64,000 nt of DNA from Shewanella sp. GD04112 (GTDB taxonomy: Bacteria; Pseudomonadota; Gammaproteobacteria; Enterobacterales; Shewanellaceae), in the NCBI RefSeq assembly GCF_029835735.1, contig NZ_JAOEAL010000001.1, positions 4,216,001-4,280,000 of the forward strand. The letters are read 5' to 3'. Below the pieces are notes generated by a model. That model searched no databases. It was not told the DNA's origin and saw nothing but the letters and a program-made list of their open reading frames with translations. Position 1 is the first letter of the stretch. The number at the start of each line of letters is the position of its first letter. Of the stretch, positions 45,979 through 55,283 are shown piece after piece. Made by a program: the position numbers and the translations under genes.

Positions 45979-46605
45979 TTAGTCAACCAAGGTGATCTCT
46001 AAGCCATTTAATAGGCGAATCGCTTCGTCGCGACTAAACTTAGCGCCCTTGATTTTATTGTTAAAAATATCGATATCGTAATCGGTCGCCTCGGAGAAAT
46101 CCGCCTCCATCAACTCGGTACGACCAAATAAGCTGTGGCGAAAATCGCTGTAACTAAAGTTGGCGCGATTAAACTTGCCCTCACGGAAATCCACATCCTG
46201 CGCCTTACAGCCCTCGAGCACCATTTCATCGAGCTGAAGCCCCATAAAAGAGCAATCGTTTAAGATGCAGGCGCTAAAGCTAAAAGGCGCCGCAAAGGAT
46301 AATCTCGGCCAAGCGGCGCGGGTCCAATCTATGCCGACCAACTTACATTCTTCAAAACGCACACCGTTAAATTGGCTTAAGGGCACCTTGAGCAGGCTCA
46401 AATTACAGCCCACAAAACGGCAATCGATAAACTTACAGTTACGGAATGTGCTATCGCTAAACTGGCAATCGTGGAACTCGCACTCTTCAAACTCCAACTC
46501 CTGCCACTGGGTTTGGCTTTCGGCCAAGGCGATAAATTGCTGCGAGAAAAAATATCGCCCCTCGGCAGCGGCGCGCGCCATCATCGGCGTTTTTACATCT
46601 GTCAT
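45979..46605 (-). CDS. pentapeptide-repeat protein, Qnr-like
   Basis: 208 residues built of A(D/N)LXX-type pentapeptides with a central break near residue 95-115, ending in a segment (FNNKIKGAKFSRDEAIRLLNGLEITLVD, given as key residues N, K, G, A, F) like the C-terminal helix of Qnr proteins. An AGAGGT site precedes the ATG. The fold is a right-handed beta-helix that mimics DNA and can protect gyrase; whether this chromosomal protein does so is unknown. No signal peptide. Confidence 0.85.
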   Translation of the reverse strand: MTDVKTPMMARAAAEGRYFFSQQFIALAESQTQWQELEFEECEFHDCQFSDSTFRNCKFIDCRFVGCNLSLLKVPLSQFNGVRFEECKLVGIDWTRAAWPRLSFAAPFSFSACILNDCSFMGLQLDEMVLEGCKAQDVDFREGKFNRANFSYSDFRHSLFGRTELMEADFSEATDYDIDIFNNKIKGAKFSRDEAIRLLNGLEITLVD

Positions 46606-47305
46606 TGACTACCTCTACTGTGCCCTCTGCCTTAGGCTAAGGGCTGATGGGCAAACTGTGTTTTTCAATTCACAAAAAATGGGCGTTAACGCAAGGCCAC
46701 GCTGTATATCGTGCTTAGCCACGACCTTTATTCAGACCGCCTATGCTAACCCGATTTACAGAGCTAACTGCATGCCTATATTGGGATTAATACCATTCTA
46801 AGGCTTAGCGAGTCACACTATAAACTCAAGGTTGGCGATTCCTCTGCTCGGATTCCATGGGAAGTATTTTCAGCCGCCGCATTGCTCCCCTGCCCAATTT
46901 ACCCCGACACGCCGCACAGATGTGCATAAATAGCCGTGGAAAATTTTGCGAATAAAGGTAAAATGGCGCCACTTTTCGCGGCTGTCTAACAAGGTTCTCT
47001 CGGATTAATGGTTAGCCTTTTCGAGCAAAATGGCACGGGGTTTCCCCGCTTGAACAGACCAGATTCTCTCTGGCGCCAACCTTGCTCTGCGTGCTATTTT
47101 TACCCCTTATCCCGACCTTCTCTCTCCTGTCTATCGCCCGAAAATATCCTATTCGCTTTACGTTTTAACCTCACCAATCTCTTGTGCGCACTTAGCGATA
47201 AGTTGTTGGTCAATAATAAAAAGGTGGCAAAGCATTTACGGCTTAAGCACACCGCAACGAATAAAAAACTCGTCCCTACACTCTCTATCCAAAGGAATAC
47301 TCGTC
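46606..47305. other. intergenic region ahead of purC
   Basis: About 700 bp. An open frame of 103 codons (47008-47319) overlaps the purC start but has no coding character and no ribosome site, so I do not annotate it. No clear PurR palindrome is visible. The purC leader may be long. Confidence 0.55.
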
Positions 47306-48409
47306 ATGAGTCTTGCTGATTCCGTATTAGCCGTAAACAACGATTTCCCCATCCGCACCGACAGCCCAGTCCATAGCGGCAAGGTACGTAGCGTTTACTG
47401 GCTAACCGACGCCGACAGCCGCCGTTTAATTCAAACCAAGGGCTACAATGTGCCCGAAGATACGCCGCTTGCCATTATGGTGATTAGCGATCGCATCTCC
47501 GCCTTCGACTGCATCTTCCACGGTGAAGGCGGATTAAAAGGCATTCCAGGTAAAGGCGCGGCATTAAATGCCATTTCTAATCATTGGTTTAAGTTATTTG
47601 CCGAAAACGGTTTAGCCGACAGCCACATTTTAGATATTCCGCATCCCTTCGTTTGGATAGTCCAAAAAGCCCGCCCGATTAAAGTCGAAGCCATTTGCCG
47701 CCAATACATTACTGGCTCAATGTGGCGCGCCTACTCTAAGGGCGAGCGCGTATTCTGCGGTATCACACTGCCAGAAGGCTTAGAGAAAGATCAAAAACTG
47801 CCTGATTTGCTGATCACCCCTTCGACCAAAGGCATCTTAACTGGGATCCCCGGTGTGCCCGCGCAGGATGATGTGAATATCAGCCGCAGCGATATCGAAG
47901 CCAACTACCAAGCCTTTGGTTTTGAAAAGGTAGAAGATATCGGCCTGTACGAGAAGCTGTTAAAAGATGGCTTTAAGGTGATCGCTAAAGCACTGGCCGA
48001 CCTTGACCAAGTGTTTGTGGATACCAAGTTCGAGTTTGGTTATGTGACCGATAAAAACGGCAACTCAAAACTGATCTATATGGATGAAGTCGGCACCCCA
48101 GATTCATCCCGCATTTGGGACGGCGCCGCCTACCGCGATGGTAAAATCCTTGAAAACTCTAAGGAAGGCTTCCGTCAGTTCCTGCTGAACCACTTCCCCG
48201 ATCCAGATATTCTGCTCAACAAAGACAGAATGCCTGAGCGCGAAGCCCTCGCCCGTGATAATGCCCTGCCATTAGAGGCCATGATGGATGTGTCACGCAC
48301 TTACACCGGCATCGCCGAGAAGGTGACTGGCGCGGCAATTCCGCTGCCAGCCAATCCAAAGGCAGATATTATTAAGATCCTACGTGAAGAGTATGATCTG
48401 ATTGTTTAA
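47306..48409 (+). CDS. purC: phosphoribosylaminoimidazole-succinocarboxamide synthase
   Basis: 367 residues, a long-form SAICAR synthetase (E. coli PurC is 237). Family hallmarks include RSVYWLTDA at the ATP site, DRISAFD, VKVEAICRQYITGSMWRAYSKGE, VFVDTKFEFG and YMDEVGTPDSSRIWD. It joins CAIR and aspartate with ATP in purine synthesis. AAGGAATACTC precedes the ATG with an adequate ribosome site. A terminator follows. Confidence 0.96.
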   Translation: MSLADSVLAVNNDFPIRTDSPVHSGKVRSVYWLTDADSRRLIQTKGYNVPEDTPLAIMVISDRISAFDCIFHGEGGLKGIPGKGAALNAISNHWFKLFAENGLADSHILDIPHPFVWIVQKARPIKVEAICRQYITGSMWRAYSKGERVFCGITLPEGLEKDQKLPDLLITPSTKGILTGIPGVPAQDDVNISRSDIEANYQAFGFEKVEDIGLYEKLLKDGFKVIAKALADLDQVFVDTKFEFGYVTDKNGNSKLIYMDEVGTPDSSRIWDGAAYRDGKILENSKEGFRQFLLNHFPDPDILLNKDRMPEREALARDNALPLEAMMDVSRTYTGIAEKVTGAAIPLPANPKADIIKILREEYDLIV

Positions 48410-48455
48410 TCAGATTTCGATGGGGTAGGGAGTTTTCCTTAACCTCTAAATGTAG

Positions 48456-48479
48456 AAAAGGCGCTTAGGCGCCTTTTTG
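48456..48479 (+). terminator. intrinsic terminator of purC
   Basis: AAAGGCGC and GCGCCTTT pair around a four-base loop, followed by a T-run, 47 bases after the stop codon. Confidence 0.92.
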
Positions 48480-48724
48480 TTTGAGTCATTTAAACACTTA
48501 ACCAATACAACGCTGATAATTAAGCACTGTCATTCCAGTGACACGCCGCCTATATCTTAAAAAAGCAGTATCCATGAGGGCTCGACGACGGCATCTGATA
48601 CATACGGAAGTGCGAATGTTGCGATCACATGGATGTGAATGAGTGACCATACCGTCAACGGTCACTTACATGCCAATGCTTAATCCCACCAACTCTCCAG
48701 TAATCTGAATGCCTTCAAATAGGT
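48480..48724. other. intergenic region with small hairpins, left flank of IS256 element
   Basis: About 245 bp without a gene. Hairpins CACTG/CAGTG (48525-48540) and GTGACC/GGTCAC (48642-48664) are present. It holds no fragment matching the 5' end of the disrupted gene on the other side of the IS. Confidence 0.5.
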
Positions 48725-49604
48725 AGTGTTCAAATTTCTGTGTCATTTCTTTAAGCTATACCAAAAAGAGATGATTTATGACCACACCTACTTTTGATAT
48801 CAATGCTGCCATTCAAGCGCTGCGTGAAGGTAAAGACCTCACCGGCAAGGATGGCATCTTAACCCCTTTGATTAAGCAACTCACTGAAGCGGCCTTAGCC
48901 GCAGAGTTGGATGGCCATTTGGCGAGCACTGAAGGCGCTAATCGTAAAAACGGTAAAACCACTAAAACAGTTAAAAGCCCCATTGGTAACTTTGAGTTGA
49001 ACACGCCCAGAGACAGAGCGGGCACCTTCGAGCCTCAATTAGTCAAAAAGCACCAAACCCAGCTTACCGATGAAATGGAGCGTAAAATCATTGGCTTATT
49101 TTCATTAGGCACCAGCTATCAAGATATTCGTGCACATATCGAAGACATGTACGGCATGTCGGTGTCCAACGGCACGGTGAACGCCATTACTGACAAGTTA
49201 CTACCTGAGCTTCAGGCATGGCGGGAACGCGAGCTAGAGCCGCTTTACCCCGTCATATGGCTCGATGCGATTCACTATAAAATCAAAGAGAATGGTCGCT
49301 TTATCAGCAAGGCGGTTTACACCATTCTGGCCCTTAACGTCGAAGGCAAGAAAGAGCTATTAGGCTTATATCTGTCTGATAATGAAGGGGCTCACCATTG
49401 GTTAAGCGTACTAACCGACCTGTATAACCGTGGGGTGAAAGACATCCTCATCGCCTGTGTGGATGGCCTTAAAGGCTTTCCTGAAGCGATTGAAACCATA
49501 TATCCACAGACGGAAGTACAGCTGTGCGTCATCCATCAAATTCGCAACTCAATGAAGTATGTCGCGTCCAAGCACCAAAAAGCCTTCATGGCCGATTTAA
49601 AGTG

Positions 49605-49612
49605 TGTTTATA
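49605..49612. repeat. 8-bp target-site duplication, left side of IS66 copy 2
   Basis: TGTTTATA directly precedes the element and recurs at 51943-51950. Confidence 0.95.
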
Positions 49613-49685
49613 GTAAGCGGTTAATAAACCCCACATACCAATAATACCAATACTTTGACATAGTGCCTTTTTCATCGGAGGCACT

Positions 49686-49985
49686 ATGAACCAAGAGCAA
49701 AAGCGCGCCCATTGGGCAACAGTTGTTGAGCAACAAAAACAAAGCACGCTTTCCATCAAGCAATTCTGTGCAGACAGCGGCATCAGTTATCAAACCTTCT
49801 ACTATTGGTCTAAGCGATTGCGTTCTCCTGACGCAACGCAAACACTTCAGCCTATTATTTTCAATGAATATGAAGAGACGAAGGCTGAGTCGGTGATCAT
49901 TACTTTTGCCAATGGTATTCGCGCTGAATTACCAACAACACTGAGTACCGCTCAGATCAAACACTGGGTGGATGCCTTGCAATGA
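49686..49985 (+). CDS. tnpA: IS66 accessory protein TnpA (copy 2)
   Basis: 99 residues, identical in translation to the copy at 9978-10277: HTH of the type TLSIKQFCADSGISYQTFYY. GGAGGC precedes the ATG. First gene of the tnpABC operon. Confidence 0.93.
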   Translation: MNQEQKRAHWATVVEQQKQSTLSIKQFCADSGISYQTFYYWSKRLRSPDATQTLQPIIFNEYEETKAESVIITFANGIRAELPTTLSTAQIKHWVDALQ

Positions 49986-50326
49986 CTCCCTCCGGCAAGG
50001 TCTTTCTGGTCTCCGGTGTCACCGACATGCGAAAGTCTATCGATGGTCTGTCGCTCATTGTCGCCGAACAACTCGACATGGACCCGTTCAGCGAGGCCTG
50101 GTTTATATTCTGTAATCGCGGACGCGATAAACTCAAAATCTTGTTTTGGGATACCAACGGGTTTTGGCTTTACTATCGCCGTTTGGAGAACGGTACCTTC
50201 AAATGGCCTCGCCCGAATTCCCAGGGCGTGATTGTCATTAGCAAACCGCAACTTCACTGGTTGCTCTCTGGGCTGTCACTCGAGAACAACAAAGCCCATC
50301 GGCCTTTAAATGGGCTAGAAGTGTGA
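49982..50326 (+). CDS. tnpB: IS66 accessory protein TnpB (copy 2)
   Basis: 114 residues, identical to the copy at 9637-9981, with VTDMRKSIDGL and CNRGRDKLKIL. Its ATG overlaps the tnpA stop by four bases. Confidence 0.95.
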   Translation: MTPSGKVFLVSGVTDMRKSIDGLSLIVAEQLDMDPFSEAWFIFCNRGRDKLKILFWDTNGFWLYYRRLENGTFKWPRPNSQGVIVISKPQLHWLLSGLSLENNKAHRPLNGLEV

Positions 50327-50412
50327 TGCTAGACACTGATCGTAATTTTGCACTTGAACGATCCTTTTTAACCGTCACACTGGGCACCATACAATGCTGT
50401 AGATGATGCCCA

Positions 50413-51915
50413 GTGACCGACTACCCCGATGATATAGAACAACTCAAGGCCATGCTTCTTGCCAAGGATGCATTGTTGCAGGCCAAAGAGGAGGAAGTCG
50501 CCGCCCTCAAAACGCAGGTGCAATTGCTCGTTGAGCAGCTCAACCTCAGCAAATCCAAACGCTTCGCTGCCCAAAGCGAAAAAGTCGCCAAAGGAACGTT
50601 CAACGAAGCTGAACAGCAAAACGCGTTGCCTTCCTCACCTAAAGAGCGCAGAAAAACGGGTCGTAAACCGCTGCCTGCTGACCTTGAACGCGAGGTGCAA
50701 ACCCATACCTTAAATGCGCCGTATTGCGACTGCTGTGATGCGCCTTTACATGAATGCGGTAAGGAAATCAGCGAAACCCTGAAAATCCTACCTCAGCGAG
50801 TGAGTGTCATTCGCCATGAGCGCACCAAATATGCTTGTCGCCACTGCGAGCAAACAGCCGAAACCAGCAAAGTGGTCACAGCTCCAAAACCGGCGAGTAT
50901 GCTCCCTAAAAGCCTTGGCAGTGCCGAGGCCTTCGCCGCCGTGGTCACCGCCAAATACGTCGATGCACTGCCGCTCTACCGTCAGGTAGATATCCTGAAC
51001 CGCTCGGGTATAGATATTAGTCGCGCCACCTTGGCCAACTGGTGTGTGCAGCTTGGCAGTAAAGTGCAGGTCATTATCGATGCAATGAAAGCGCAGCTCC
51101 TAAAAGAATCCCTCATCTGCGCCGATGAAACCACGGTGCAAGTGCTCAGAGAAGAAGACAGACAGGCCCAGTCCAAATCCTATATGTGGGTTTATCGCAG
51201 CGGCGAGTTCACCCCCAATCCCGTCGTCATCTACGACTATCACCCCAGCCGAGCAGGCGCTTGTGTGCGCGAATTCCTTGGTGATTACCATGGTTATCTG
51301 TTGTCAGATGGTTACAGTGCGTATGACACGGTAGACGGTGTCACTCAAGCCGCGTGCATGGCGCATGTGCGCCGCAAGTTCACCGATGCTCAAAAGGCAT
51401 CCCCTTCGAAAAAGGCAGGGAAACCCGAAAAGGCCCTGGCCTTTATCGCCAAACTGTATGGGATAGAAAAGCGAGCCAAAACGCTGTCGGCCGAAGCCCG
51501 CCAACAGCTGAGGATGCAAGAAAGCCTCCCCATATTGAATGACTTCAAAGCGTGGCTCGATAGCCTGAATGTGCTGCCCAAAGGAGCATTAGGCCAGGCC
51601 ATCACCTACACCAAGAATCAGTGGCCTAAGCTGCTGACCTACCTGGAAGATGGACATATCAGCATCGACAACAATGTGACAGAGCGGGATATCCGGCCGT
51701 TCACGACGGGGCGAAAAAACTGGATGTTCTCAACGTCAGTCGGTGGTGCGAAAGCCAGTGCCAATCTGTATAGCTTGGTCATGACGTGTCGGGCGAATGA
51801 CATCAACCCCTATTATTACTTCCGGCACCTGTTCACGGAGTTGCCAAAGCGTTCAATCGCCGATGATATGTCGGATCTGATGCCATGGAATGTTGATCTC
51901 AGTGGAATTGAGTAG
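50413..51915 (+). CDS. tnpC: IS66 transposase TnpC (copy 2)
   Basis: 500 residues, GTG start, identical to the copy at 8048-9550. The DDE residues are in ICADETT, LLSDGYSAY and NNVTERDIR. No disabling change seen, so this copy could mobilise either element. Confidence 0.96.
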   Translation: MTDYPDDIEQLKAMLLAKDALLQAKEEEVAALKTQVQLLVEQLNLSKSKRFAAQSEKVAKGTFNEAEQQNALPSSPKERRKTGRKPLPADLEREVQTHTLNAPYCDCCDAPLHECGKEISETLKILPQRVSVIRHERTKYACRHCEQTAETSKVVTAPKPASMLPKSLGSAEAFAAVVTAKYVDALPLYRQVDILNRSGIDISRATLANWCVQLGSKVQVIIDAMKAQLLKESLICADETTVQVLREEDRQAQSKSYMWVYRSGEFTPNPVVIYDYHPSRAGACVREFLGDYHGYLLSDGYSAYDTVDGVTQAACMAHVRRKFTDAQKASPSKKAGKPEKALAFIAKLYGIEKRAKTLSAEARQQLRMQESLPILNDFKAWLDSLNVLPKGALGQAITYTKNQWPKLLTYLEDGHISIDNNVTERDIRPFTTGRKNWMFSTSVGGAKASANLYSLVMTCRANDINPYYYFRHLFTELPKRSIADDMSDLMPWNVDLSGIE

Positions 51916-51942
51916 GGCTTCACTGGTTCATTAACCGCTTAC

Positions 51943-51950
51943 TGTTTATA
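51943..51950. repeat. 8-bp target-site duplication, right side of IS66 copy 2
   Basis: TGTTTATA directly follows the right terminal repeat and matches 49605-49612. Confidence 0.95.
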
Positions 51951-52351
51951 AGGCTGCCACCTTGAATGCGGCCGAGATGGCACTGGATGAACTGGAGACA
52001 AAATGGGGTGATAAATACCCTGTAGTGATTAAGTCATGGCGCAACAAGTGGGCACTGCTATCGGTTTATTTCAAATACCCTGACTACGTTCGGACCGCCA
52101 TCTACACCACCAATGCTGTTGAAGCCGTGCATCGCCAATTCAGAAAGTTAACTAAAACCAAAGGTGGTTTTGCTAACGAGAACAGTTTACTCAAGCTGCT
52201 TTACGCGGGTATATTGAAGGCCTCTGAGCGCTGGACTCACCCCATCCAAAATTGGAATTTGACGCTATCACAGCTCTCAATCCATTTTGAGGGGCGCTTA
52301 GAAAACCATATCGATCTGTGAAATTAACCTGACACAGAATTATGAACAGCC

Positions 52352-53050
52352 TCGAAAAATATTAAACCGGGTTATCACTCTATCCACATAAAAACAACCG
52401 GCCCAGCAAGAGGGAAGGGATTAGAATCCAAAGTATACCCATTAGTAGCTCAGGAGTGCATTCGCTATGAAATATCAGCTCAACACCGTACTGGCATTTC
52501 GACTGATTGGGATATTAGAGTATTAAATGAAACACCAATTCCCTCGTGTATACCCTCCGAAAAAAAAGAAGAAAAACTAACTATAGTTCCACAATATGCA
52601 CAAATAGAAGGTAATGCAAGTTGCCTTAATACTGAAGAAATAACCACAGAGATGACCCCCGTTACTTTATATCATTCGCTTACGACCTGTATAAATAACA
52701 AGTCATACGACTTAGCCGTTTATAACTATTTTTCAGCAAGTGCATATGCCTATTTTGATACATTAAGAGTGAATGATAAAACAGCTCATGGCATTATCGA
52801 TATAGTCATGAAAGATTCTATTTGGACGCTGAGCGCCTTAGAACAACATAATTTTGAAAACTACTTAAGCCAATTTTTGGCTTCTGAAGAAAAAGCCAAA
52901 GCCTGTTCGTATCTGATAAATAAAGGAATGCCACACTATACCCCAGATTATATGACCAAATACGGAACTAAAATTTCGAATCTAAATCCTAAACTCTACG
53001 ACGAACTGTGGAAATCAACTTTAGTTAACTATCTGAAATGCAACATATAG
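52352..53050 (+). pseudogene. 3' remnant of a gene truncated by the IS256 element
   Basis: An uninterrupted frame of about 232 codons runs from the IS256 right end to a stop at 53050. An ATG at 52652 gives 132 residues, but the 100 codons before it are equally open and look coding (for example TTGPARGKGLESKVYPLV, RTGISTDWDIRVLNETPIP). The original start has been lost with the flanking DNA. The C-terminal half is helical with three Cys. No family recognised. The DNA is AT-rich. Confidence 0.7.
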
Positions 53051-53499
53051 ATATATATAACAAATAGAAATAGATGGGACACACATAAATCTTTTTAGAT
53101 TCACAGCTAAAATCAGAGCATCAAAAGTTCAGAAGTTGCTAAAGGGCGTTGAAGACTCTTTATTAAATGGATAGCGCGTGACGCAGACAGGACGTCTGCG
53201 TAGCTTTCGGGGGGGAAGGGACGCCCCATCGGAAGCGTTAGCGATTTTCGAATAAGCACGAAGCCACTAACCAATGCATGTAACTTCGCTAGGGGCGTCT
53301 TGGAGCATCCAAGGAGGATAGGACGAGCAGTCCTCCTTGGTCGGGTGTGGGGTGAAGCCCCACGACTTTGATTCACCTCGGCCGTTAGGCCGCAATGACT
53401 ACAGTTATTCACAGGAAAATTGTGAAAGGCAAAGATGGGATATGGGTGTAAATCAGAGCAGCCAAAGCTAACCGCCCAGTTGCTACCTTCAACCCAAGG
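53051..53499. other. intergenic region with hairpin array
   Basis: About 450 bp without a credible gene. An open frame on the minus strand (53113-53412) is the antisense of the hairpin array and is probably not coding. The array is described separately. Confidence 0.6.
53181..53392. repeat. five-hairpin structured intergenic element
   Basis: Within 212 bp: ACGCAGAC/GTCTGCGT (53181-53201); GACGCCCC/GGGGCGTC as an outer stem (53220-53227 with 53292-53299); CCAAGGAGGA/TCCTCCTTGG (53309-53318 with 53331-53340); GTGGGG/CCCCAC (53347-53363); CGGCC/GGCCG with loop GTTA (53379-53392). It is much more GC-rich than its surroundings. It could be a multi-hairpin repeat (MITE/REP-like) or a structured RNA. 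Confidence 0.6.
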
Positions 53500-54291
53500 C
53501 TAAATCTTCACACAGACAAACAGCGCATTACCTGAGCTTAAATCCCATGGGACGATTTTTTCATAATCGTGTTCAAAGATATGCACTTCAAAATATGGCG
53601 CGAGTAAGGCTTGCAGCTCCGCAAAACTGGTCGCGACCATAGTATGTTGGTCTTGCCATAACTCAGTCTGATGCGCAGATATATCTGTATCCCCTTCTAA
53701 ATCAGTCTGTTGAGTAAAAGGCTGGTGACTCTTTGCAATACTCAGGTTTAATGACTGGTTTTCGCCTTGACCACTGTAATGCCAGCCAGATTCAAAGGCA
53801 AAATGGTGCCCCTCAAACTCGGCAAAATGCTTAATCGATAAGCGGTTATCGATGCGGTACTTATCAACCGAGTTAAAACAAAATATCCCGCCGTCATTCA
53901 GGGCGCGGTGCACACTGGCAATACAACTCTTAAGGCGCTCAATGCCCGCACTGTAATGAATGGAATATAAAAAACAGGTAATTAAATCCACTGGCTGCTC
54001 AAGATAAAAGGCGGTCATATCCTGTAGATTAAACTGCGCTTCAGGGCAGCGACGCATGGCCATATCGAGCATGGGTTGATTAATATCAAGACCACGACAC
54101 TGATAGCCAAGGTCGATAAAATGCCTTACATGCGGGCCAGTGCCACAGGCTAAATCGAGGTGTTGCTTGCCATTATTGCCTAAGAACTGATGCAATCGAT
54201 GGATGCTCGCACTCTGTTGTTGATAGTTGATATCGGAGCACATGAGATCGTAATAACCGGAGAGATCGGTATAAAGCGCGTTAGAAGACAT
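53500..54291 (-). CDS. class I SAM-dependent methyltransferase
   Basis: 263 residues. Motif I LDLACGTGPHVRHF (residues about 41-54) and the acidic end of strand 2 (CRGLDINQPML) place it in the class I Rossmann methyltransferases. The substrate is unknown; FCFNSVDKYRIDN in the core resembles small-molecule/ubiquinone-type methyltransferases only in general. Cytosolic. No operon partners. Confidence 0.85.
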   Translation of the reverse strand: MSSNALYTDLSGYYDLMCSDINYQQQSASIHRLHQFLGNNGKQHLDLACGTGPHVRHFIDLGYQCRGLDINQPMLDMAMRRCPEAQFNLQDMTAFYLEQPVDLITCFLYSIHYSAGIERLKSCIASVHRALNDGGIFCFNSVDKYRIDNRLSIKHFAEFEGHHFAFESGWHYSGQGENQSLNLSIAKSHQPFTQQTDLEGDTDISAHQTELWQDQHTMVATSFAELQALLAPYFEVHIFEHDYEKIVPWDLSSGNALFVCVKI

Positions 54292-54502
54292 AGCGGCAAA
54301 CAGGAGCCATAGGCAATTAAGGGTGGCGCATGATATATCAGTTGGCTTAGAACCGATACACGCAATTCCGCCCTAGAGTCGAGAGCAAAACGCGAGAATC
54401 CATTTTATTCAATAAAACAGCGAACTAGGATAAAAGATGGGACTGGCGTTTTCTCAACTCGGCTCGCTGAGTGGGATATGCCTTTACGGCCAAGCATATA
54501 AA

Positions 54503-54530
54503 AATGGGCTGCTCAGTTGAGCAGCCCATT
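54503..54530 (-). terminator. intrinsic terminator of the SIMPL gene
   Basis: AATGGGCTGCTCA and TGAGCAGCCCATT form a perfect 13-bp stem with a two-base loop; on the minus strand TTTATATG follows. It lies 31 bases after the SIMPL stop. Confidence 0.88.
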
Positions 54531-54560
54531 GCGATAGAGAGTCATACTCACATCGCGGTT

Positions 54561-55271
54561 TTATTTGAGTTTATAAACCACTTCGACTCTATCTTCGATA
54601 GTCACTTGGCCATATTGATAGCTTTCGGCGGCGCCCATGGCATCGGCCTTGGCATTCATCCGTAACATTACGGGCTGCACAGGGCGTTGATCGTAATAAC
54701 GAATTTGCCACACCTTACCTAAGTTCTCCCCAAATCCCTTGGCTAAGCTTTCGGCTTTTTGTTTAGCATCGACAATCGCCGCTTGGCGCGCCTTGGCCAC
54801 ATACTCGGCCTCTTTGCTCGACTTAAGGGCGATATTATTAACCCTGTTAATCCCCTCCTCTAAGGCGGAGTCCAAAATCGTATTTAAGCGGGCTAAATCA
54901 CTAATGGTAACTGTGATTTGGCGACTCGCGGTATAACCACTCAGCTCTGGCGCCTTATCCTGGGCATACACATATTGCGGCTGCAGATTTAAGTTAGCGC
55001 TTTGGATTTGCTCCTTGGTAATGCCCGCAGCGGTTAAACGGGCGATAAATTTCGCCACTGCGGCATCCGAATTATCCTTAGCGGCCTTGGCCTCTTTCTC
55101 AGTAACGGCGACTTCGACATTAAGCTCTGCCATATCCGGCTCAACCTGAATTTGGCTTACGCCCATGGTTTCGATATGGGGAAAATCTACGTCGGCGGCC
55201 ATCGCCTTTGCAGTAAACACACCTGAAAAAAGACCACCAGCCACTAATACAGCTAAAAGAGAATGCTTCAT
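54561..55271 (-). CDS. SIMPL (DUF541) domain periplasmic protein
   Basis: The ATG at 55271 with GGAG upstream gives a 236-residue protein beginning with a signal peptide (MKHSLLAVLVAGGLFSGVFTAKAMA). The rest is one SIMPL/BP26-type domain (VEPDMAELNVEVAVTEKEA; QIRYYDQRPVQP). The family (E. coli YggE) forms periplasmic oligomers and is linked to oxidative stress; mechanism unknown. Single gene. Confidence 0.88.
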   Translation of the reverse strand: MKHSLLAVLVAGGLFSGVFTAKAMAADVDFPHIETMGVSQIQVEPDMAELNVEVAVTEKEAKAAKDNSDAAVAKFIARLTAAGITKEQIQSANLNLQPQYVYAQDKAPELSGYTASRQITVTISDLARLNTILDSALEEGINRVNNIALKSSKEAEYVAKARQAAIVDAKQKAESLAKGFGENLGKVWQIRYYDQRPVQPVMLRMNAKADAMGAAESYQYGQVTIEDRVEVVYKLK

Positions 55272-55283
55272 TGTTAACTCCAA

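Larger units (their letters stand above)
49613..51942 (+). mobile_element. IS66-family insertion sequence, copy 2 (intact)
   Basis: 2,330 bp, same ends and same protein products as copy 1 at 8021-10350 but in the opposite orientation. It lies inside the IS256 transposase gene, with an exact 8-bp duplication TGTTTATA on both sides. Confidence 0.97.
48778..52321 (+). pseudogene. IS256-family transposase, split by IS66 insertion
   Basis: The frame runs from 48778 to 49612 and continues at 51951-52321. Excising the IS66 copy and one 8-bp duplication restores 1,206 bases, exactly 401 codons plus stop, the normal IS256 mutator-type length. Motifs: WLDAIHYK with the first Asp, IACVDGLKGFPEAI with the second, CVIHQIRNS after it, and the C-terminal part TNAVEAVHRQFRKLTKTKGGF. 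The upstream fragment reads on to a stop at 49642-49644 within the IS66 sequence. It is inactive now, but would have been intact before the insertion. Confidence 0.95.
48725..52350 (+). mobile_element. IS256-family element, interrupted by IS66 copy 2
   Basis: Imperfect terminal repeats TGTTCAAATTTCTGTGTCA (48727-48745) and, as reverse complement, TGTTCATAATTCTGTGTCA (52330-52348) agree at 17 of 19 positions, so the ends are near 48725 and 52350. With the IS66 copy removed the element would be about 1.29 kb with one transposase gene. I see no target duplication at its ends. Confidence 0.85.

Noticed and set aside
47008..47319. 103-codon open frame overlapping the purC start
   Set aside because: No ribosome site, no recognisable domain and unusual composition (many Cys, Leu, Arg); it overlaps the good purC start and is more likely leader sequence.
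53113..53412. 99-codon open frame on the minus strand
   Set aside because: It is the complement of the hairpin array, with no ribosome site; the coding look comes from the GC-rich repeats.
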